A stretch of DNA of 64,000 bases from assembly GCF_037392515.1 (NCBI RefSeq), contig NC_090288.1:14861969-14925968 (forward strand), in the 5' to 3' direction. Below the pieces are notes generated by a model. That model saw only the letters and a program-made list of their open reading frames with translations, was not told the DNA's origin and ran no database searches. This DNA comes from Haliotis asinina (Eukaryota > Mollusca > Gastropoda > Lepetellida > Haliotidae). Shown piece by piece: positions 59,601 through 64,000 of this stretch; positions within the stretch are counted from its first letter, which is position 1, and each line of letters starts with the position of its first letter. The position numbers and the translations under genes are program-made.

Positions 59601-62600
59601 ATTTGCTTGTGTAAACATACTGACAGGTACTCAGCCATCCGGATATACATGACAAAAATATCTATAATTTAGCGTTTGGTATGTAAAAATGACCGTCTGG
59701 TTACGGAAAGCGCTGATCAACCAAATCTCTTCATGCTTAGAGATACCTAGTCTGATGTGTTTGTTCTTCAGCGTCACACTCAGTCTGCAAATTATTGAGT
59801 CTGGACAAGACAATCCAGTGATCAACTTTATTGATCTACACAAGTGGCATACGATGACATGTGCCATCCAAGTTGGCGAGTCTAACTGCCCAATTGTGTT
59901 AGTTGTCGCTGTCAACAAGCATGGGCTGCTGAAGAAGGATTCTAACTTCTATCTTCCTCAGTACCTAATCTGGTACTTTAGCACAGTTTTGATACTGGAT
60001 TGCAATTCTCTCCTCAGATCTGGAACCACCCAGACATTCTGTACAAGCTGGTTAGTCATCAAAAGAACGAAGCTGCTCCAGAGAGTGACCTTGACATTGA
60101 CCCAGATGGAGGAGGGGCTAAGAAGAAGAAAGCTAATCAAAAAGCATCCGATTCTGAAAAGAATGTCATCAGCTATGATTGGGTAAATCATTACTAACTT
60201 TTTAGGACAGAATCCTAGGTTGAGTGACAGCAGCGTTACATGACGTGTAGTGTACTGAAGTAACATTTTGTGGGATTTACTGTTAACCGGAAATATTCTG
60301 TGTCTTGTTAATATTGGGTCAACCTACCCCCAGTCTGTTCTGCAATGAATTATTTTTGCAAGAGTATTAGGCTTTGCGAAAAACAACATAGTTAACAGAT
60401 TGCTTCTTACATCATAATGTAACTTTATTGTTTCAATACTATAGTTGAATTGAAATTGAATAAACTGAAGTATAAAATCAATTACAGTACTCATAAAAGT
60501 TGCCTAACATACATTACAGCTTACTGTTTTCATTTTTTTGTGTTATCGTGTAATATGATTCAAGTGACATCTCGGCTTTCCTCGCCTCGAACTTCATGTT
60601 TGGACACAATGTTTAATGCTAAAATATATGCAAGAAGCATTTTTGTCACAGTTGTAACCCAGAATGATACATCCACTTACTTCAATAGTATACTGTAGGT
60701 AGTGATTTTTTACTTCAGATTAGCTTGATTTTACCCAAAACTTTCATCACTATCTAAAGTGTTGTTTTTGCGAGGACAGTATCCACTGCTGTAATATGAT
60801 TGGCTGTCTAATGACTTATGCATGATTCTGACCAATCACGGTCTTCATAGCAGAATGGAGGCAGAAAAGCATCATTAGCAACCAGTCTTTATCCAGTAAA
60901 ATCACTTCTTACAACTGCTAAAAGACTCTTGGCAAGGGTATAGTGACATTTTTTATGTTCAGAGCTTTTGAACGATACCCGCCAATAAACGATGCCTTAC
61001 GTGTTATTGATAAGAAGCTTCCAAAACAGAGGTATTTTCTCCTGTTGTATCTGATATTGGGAAAAGACAACCATACATATCGTTTCAGAAATCATTTCAT
61101 AACAAGTAAATGCATCTGGTTAACTGGCACTGAAAGAGTTAATATTACTACGCCGAGTATTTTTCGTGTGGGGAACAGAAACGCCAAATTCGCAATATTT
61201 CTGATTTACAGTATGTTAGCTACCAAGGGGATTTCCAGATTTGAAGTTCAGATATTTCGTTTCCCCACTCTTCATATCATAACAGCCAGATTCAGCCTTG
61301 AATCTGTGTTGACGTGTAGGGTTACATGTTTTATAGTTTCACCATTTCACACAGAAGACGCCATTTGAATTTATAGAGTGATTTTCCCCATATTCATGTG
61401 TAATACATAGCTACTTCAGTCTTTGCTGAGTTGCATTTAGCCAGGTCAGGTCCAGCAGTTGTCAGTGCCCTGAATTGAGTCCATGTCATGTTTTGTAGGC
61501 TCATGACTTAATGAAGGACTACAAGCCAGGGCTGATTGAGAATGGAGGCAAAATGGCCATCCTCTTCTCAATGATTGAGCAGACCCTTGCACTGGGTGAA
61601 AAGATGCTGATCTTCAGGTATGTTTCACAATCACTGTTAGTTCTATATTGATGAACAATGAGGGGTATTAAGAATATCTCTTGTACTTGATGTTTTTCTA
61701 TTATCGTAATCTTTTAGATGGTAAGTGTGCATTATATTGTGTGAAGATCTGGGTTAGAATTGATCATCAGTAACCCATGCTTGTCAAAAAAGACTTACAG
61801 GATTGGGCGGTCAGACTCACTGTCTTGGTTGACACATGTCATGGTATCCTAACTGTGTAGATCAAAGCTAATGCTGTTTATCACTGGACTGACTGGTCCA
61901 GACTGGTCCAGTCTTGATTATTTAGCTGGAACATTGAAGAACATGTTTGTATTTTATATACGATCCCAAATGGACGCTTCTCTGTTGTAGAGGCACGTGA
62001 TGAATTCACTCACCAACAGTTTGCTTGAAATTATGATCAGCAGCCTATTATGTATAAAAATATTTCCTCTCTATCAGGAAAAATGTTCATCTGAAGTGAA
62101 ATTTTAAAACTTTCTCTAGGTTTATAAACAAGTTTTGGGTAAACAGTTAAAAGGATAACATTTTCACACTTGTCTCAGTTTCCAACATGGACTGACATTC
62201 TGACATTGTGGTGCATTCCTTATACAAAATGGCAGAATGGGAAATAATTCTCATGCTTGAGATTACCAATGCATGTAGACTTATTTTTAGCGATTTGATG
62301 TCCGATAAATTTAGATCACCTATGATTCAGTTGTGCTGCTGATGGGATGCCTTGATCAACACCTTGAGCATGTACTAGTTGTGTGGCCATGTGCGAGGTA
62401 TAAATAACCTATAATGATGATAATAAATATGGATTTCTCTGTGTCATTAATGGAGATTTTGTGTTGATTGTGTTATATGCTTGTTGTTACAGTCAGAGTC
62501 TGTTCACATTGAACTTGATTGAGGACCTGTTGTCCCAGGTGGATGTGCCATGCCCTGACATGCAGGAAAAGTGGGCCCGGAACAAGTCATACTTCCGTCA

Positions 62601-64000
62601 GTAGATTTTCCATCTATTTGTGCTGTAGCTTACCTGAACATGTTCAGCTTCTGTCTGTAGATTTTCTGTCATTTTGTACGGTAGCTCACCTGAACATGTT
62701 CTACTGCCTTTGAACAAGTTTTACTTCCTTCAATTGTTTTCCATGATTTTGTACTGTACATCACCTACAAGTGTTCTAGTTCCATCAGTAGTGTTTCTGT
62801 CGTTTTTGCTGTAGCTCACCTGAACATGTTCTTCTTCCATCAGTAGCTTTTCCATCATTTGCACTGTAGCTCATCTGCACATGTTCTACTTCCATGATTG
62901 ATTTTTCATCTTTTGAACATGTAGCTCACCTTGTAATTGCAGCCATGCATGCTGAAAATTTTCAGAAGCTTTCCGTCATTGTGGGAGGTGTTATGTATAC
63001 TGATAGGCACAAATTACTTGGGAGCTCATTGAACATATCCCAGGAACTTGTAAACTATGTAAATGGTTGTTCAGTAATGAATGATTCTTTTGATATATAC
63101 CTGATCAAGTAATTTTGAGAAAGATTGAAAACAATTTGATATCCAGATTCATTTGGCCATAGTGTTTACTAGTATATCGGAGTCAAGATACGTAAGTTTT
63201 GATGATTTCACTGGTTATTGATGCACAAACTGAATGTTGACTAGTTTACATTGTAACCCCAGGTTTGGATGGGAGCACGCCGGGTACGGAGAGAGAGAAG
63301 CTGATCAACCAGTTCAACGACCCTGAGAACAAACGATGCTGGCTTTTCCTCCTGTCTACTAGGTAGGACTCTGATCTAACAACAACCAAGATCAAAGAGA
63401 TAATTCTCCTTATTACAATGAATTTCTGACACCATTCTCAAGTAGAATTCTAAAACATTCATTGTAATAAAGAAGTTGTACTGCAATAGTCATCTCCTTT
63501 TCTAAATTGATTTTAAAGATAGACGATGTCTTATATGAAGTTAAAAATGTGAAAGTTGCCACAATCAGAAGGTCCCCCAGTGAAAAAGATCTGACATTAC
63601 AAGACTTTCTGCATCATAATACAGTTCCACACAGGAAATATTTGGAGATGGAAATCGTGATTATATGTGATGTCGTGATGCCTGGTTATCAGACTATATT
63701 TTTTCACAGCCACTTAAATGCTTTCCACATTTTGAAACCTAAAACAAATTTTGTCCTGTTTGCAACTCGGGGGCTTTGTCTTGGAAGTGTTGGGTCTCTT
63801 TGTTGTCTTTCATTTTTGTCAGAAGCTCTGTTGATGGTCGGGCTACGATAGGCTGTACATGATAGTTACGGAGCCCAGCTGGCAGCTGGGGCTGGTTCTA
63901 TAACATTGTGCCTTCATATCTGCAGGGCTGGCAGCTGGGGGTGGTTCTGAGTTTTAATATAACATTCTGCCTTCGTATCTGCAGGGCTGGCTGCTTGGGG
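47643..64000 (+). CDS. Helicase ARIP4 / RAD54-like 2 (SNF2-family ATPase), 3'-truncated by window
   Basis: RAD54L2/ARIP4 is a nuclear SNF2-type DNA-dependent ATPase that modulates nuclear-receptor transcription and is linked to SUMO. Coding exons: 47643-48340, 49525-49700, 50239-50322, 51762-51985, 52214-52547, 55735-55917, 56692-56806, 57408-57635, 58461-58641, 60018-60182, 61499-61617, 62493-62596, 63263-63362 and 63985 onward. Phases are consistent for 909 codons. Residues 1-232 are acidic (a poly-Glu tract), then lysine-rich. Walker A is GLGKT (427-431) and the DEAH-type box is DEGH (583-586). Helicase C motifs begin at [17 protein letters not shown] and FNDPENK...FLLSTRAGCLG. Three SUMO-interaction-like motifs occur (VVIL 303, VIDI 321, VIDV 552). 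The C-terminal part, some 500-600 residues in human, lies outside. Several introns carry minisatellites abutting splice sites. Confidence 0.94.
48600..48740 (-). repeat. Family I dispersed repeat fragment
   Basis: Reverse-orientation text 'gatcactggattgtctggtc' followed by 'cagacttgattatttacaca' and 'tggaatattgctatgtgcac'. In RAD54L2 intron 1. Confidence 0.6.
49838..49940. mobile_element. Short foldback element
   Basis: Arms 'tgttcctcaaagtgatttta' and 'cgattgctttgaggagtggg' are near-inverse copies, with the 'gctctaagatgatc' core shared with the other short foldback elements. About 100 bp. In RAD54L2 intron 2. Confidence 0.5.
49945..50160 (-). repeat. Family I dispersed repeat
   Basis: Reverse-orientation family I: 'acccatgcttgcttataggc', 'aagactgggtggtcaggttt', 'gatcactggattctctgatc', 'tgagtgccacgtaaaactaa'. 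In RAD54L2 intron 2, ending about 80 bases before exon 3. Confidence 0.65.
50534..51761 (+). repeat. 68-bp tandem array of the RAD54L2 exon 4 acceptor and exon start
   Basis: The 'gtag' acceptor tetramer recurs every 68 bases with no indel from 50534 through 51758, 19 occurrences in all; the last is the true exon 4 acceptor. Each unit is 'gtag', then 'acatggtcgacatcagctcg', then 'gatgatgactgc', then a 32-base intron-like tail. The first part is a copy of the exon 4 start (VIDISSDED). The last four units (51554-51690 starts) are closest to the exon. In the exon's frame each copy would encode [12 protein letters not shown] followed by a stop at the next 'tag'. Confidence 0.95.
52003..52145 (+). 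repeat. Family II dispersed repeat with GTGA head
   Basis: Starts 'gagtgagtgagtgaatgtgg', then 'gagcaatatacaagcaac', 'ggaacaccagaaatgggctt' and 'gtgggtcatcgaacc', which is a decayed B-box complement. Lies in the short RAD54L2 intron 4 (51986-52213), filling most of it. Confidence 0.65.
53820..54760 (-). mobile_element. Non-LTR retrotransposon 3' fragment (minus strand)
   Basis: A minus-strand frame ending near 53972 reads [20 protein letters not shown], then [11 protein letters not shown] and [15 protein letters not shown]. This is the conserved tail seen after the reverse transcriptase in many invertebrate LINEs ('...KYxxLAxE...VxPIVxGALG'). Upstream frames on the same strand continue in other phases, so it carries frameshifts and is dead. 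It sits in the 3.2-kb RAD54L2 intron 5 and is a different family from 41905-42260. Confidence 0.6.
55358..55520 (+). repeat. Dispersed repeat with (CCGT)n tract
   Basis: 'cctcgcaacgtattttgcag' leads to 'gggtattaaaatgcaccccg' and a 'tccgtccgtccctctgtccg' run, then 'cttcaccaaacttggcacat'. I recognise this arrangement as a widespread invertebrate dispersed repeat. It occurs once in the window. Confidence 0.5.
56150..56680. repeat. Degenerate minisatellite, roughly 28-40 bp units
   Basis: Many imperfect copies of 'tgtgtttgagacatacagac' with 'ccttgatg'. Units vary in length, indicating an old array. It ends within about 50 bases of the exon 7 acceptor (56691) of RAD54L2. Confidence 0.75.
56994..57260. 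repeat. 37-bp minisatellite, about 7 copies
   Basis: The unit 'gacatgggtgaatgtcagtg' plus 'gatagacgtcattgtat' is repeated with few differences. It lies in RAD54L2 intron 7 (56807-57407). No similarity to the flanking exons is obvious. Confidence 0.9.
57640..58460. repeat. 46-bp minisatellite with degenerate flanks filling RAD54L2 intron 8
   Basis: The core (about 57811-58320) repeats 'acatctaccatattgcagta' then 'ccggtatatgtctaccatct' then 'tactgg'. Some units carry an extra block containing 'atgcatcttccatctt'. Because 46 is not a multiple of three, long open frames of 170-240 codons run through it in all three plus frames and one minus frame. These are artefacts. Degenerate copies extend outwards and nearly fill the intron between exon 8 (ends 57635) and exon 9 (starts 58461). 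Confidence 0.9.
58855..58930 (+). repeat. tRNA-derived SINE head (family II)
   Basis: 'ggtggtggggtagtctagtg' and 'gtagaagtg' form a Pol III A-box-like start. The B box is decayed. In RAD54L2 intron 9. Confidence 0.45.
58994..59716. mobile_element. Tigger/pogo-like DNA transposon relic B
   Basis: Same family as 37679-39276: left end 'cagtcgtgccc', then 'ctggatatctgaacca', 'gagaagcgagaggacttta' and 'ttctttcatgttagggcac' in matching order. Between 59340 and 59445 the minus strand encodes [19 protein letters not shown], which matches the N-terminal CENP-B/Tigger helix-turn-helix. The catalytic region is missing. The right end is cut off near 59716, before a family I repeat starts at 59757. In RAD54L2 intron 9. 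Confidence 0.8.
59757..59965 (+). repeat. Family I dispersed repeat
   Basis: 'cagcgtcacactcagtctgc', 'gtctggacaagacaatccag', 'catacgatgacatgtgccat', 'caacaagcatgggctgctga'. It ends about 50 bases before RAD54L2 exon 10. Confidence 0.65.
60183..61498. other. RAD54L2 intron 10, no feature recognised
   Basis: A 1.3-kb intron without recognisable repeats or genes. The open frame at about 60943-61368 has no conserved look or splice context. Confidence 0.4.
61744..61935 (-). repeat. Family I dispersed repeat
   Basis: Reverse-orientation family I: 'acccatgcttgtcaaaaaag', 'ggattgggcggtcagactca', 'gacacatgtcatggtatcct', 'atcactggactgactggtcc'. In RAD54L2 intron 11. Confidence 0.65.
62580..62930 (+). 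repeat. 56-bp tandem array derived from the RAD54L2 exon 12 end and donor
   Basis: The real junction is 'gaacaagtcatacttcc|gtcagtag' (exon ends 62596). Copies of the same text follow: 'gaacatgttcagcttctgtc' (62636), 'gaacatgttctactgcc' (62692), 'gaacaagttttacttccttc' (62712), 'acaagtgttctagttccatc' (about 62767), 'gaacatgttcttcttccatc' (62822) and 'cacatgttctacttccatg' (about 62878). Spacing is mostly 55-56 bases. The intronic part is repeated too ('agattttccatc', 'gtagctcacctgaacatg'). Confidence 0.8.
63398..63478. repeat. Short inverted repeat (hairpin)
   Basis: The arms 'ctccttattacaatgaat' and 'attcattgtaataaagaag' are reverse complements with a loop of about 40 bases, in RAD54L2 intron 13. 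Confidence 0.6.
63878..63984 (+). repeat. Two imperfect copies of the RAD54L2 exon 14 acceptor and exon start
   Basis: 'gctggcagctgggg' at 63878 and 63927 corresponds to the true exon start 'gctggctgcttgggg' at 63986. Each is followed by 'tggttct' and then 'taacatt.tgccttc.tatct' with 'gcag', the acceptor tract of the next copy. The spacings are 49 and 59 bases, the difference being a short insertion. Two decoy 3' splice sites (one clear at 63925) therefore lie just upstream of the true one at 63984. Confidence 0.75.

Overview
This is eukaryotic nuclear DNA, AT-rich and intron-rich. Three conserved animal genes with short exons lie in long, repeat-filled introns. The dispersed repeats include a (GTGA)n-headed family with internal text such as 'gtctggacaagacaatcc' and a second family with 'ggaacaccagaaatgggctt'. 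I recognise both as typical of gastropods, especially abalone (Haliotis). A marine gastropod is therefore the best guess, but this is an inference.

Layout. (1) 1-5940: upstream DNA, including a diverged segmental duplication (430-820 against 2757-3340) and a probable promoter and non-coding first exon (about 3655-4055). (2) 5941-14880, plus strand: PNPLA8 (iPLA2-gamma), seven coding exons, 671 residues; intron 3 holds a DIRS-like retroelement fossil (9726-12600). (3) 14881-19006: convergent 3' ends with small inverted-repeat transposons. (4) 42991-20345, minus strand: IFT122, 28 coding exons whose phases join into a 1199-residue protein, with WD40 repeats, a TPR-like solenoid and C-terminal zinc-ribbon cysteines. 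(5) About 43000-47581: divergent intergenic region and leader. (6) 47643-64000, plus strand: RAD54L2/ARIP4, a SNF2-family ATPase, 14 coding exons (909 codons) running off the right edge.

The genes act in unrelated processes: lipid hydrolysis in mitochondria or peroxisomes, retrograde ciliary transport, and nuclear chromatin remodelling. PNPLA8 and IFT122 converge; IFT122 and RAD54L2 diverge and may share a regulatory interval.

The most unusual signal is a set of minisatellites whose repeat unit is a copy of a host splice junction. A 68-bp unit repeated in exact register 18 times leads into the acceptor of RAD54L2 exon 4, and each unit carries the acceptor plus the start of the exon. A 56-bp unit copies the end and donor of exon 12. 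Two imperfect copies precede the acceptor of exon 14. A 55-bp unit copies the acceptor region of IFT122 exon 7. Other finds are a nested pair of DNA transposons, two relics of one Tigger/pogo family (one with a recognisable helix-turn-helix), two LINE tails, and several families of short inverted-repeat elements.
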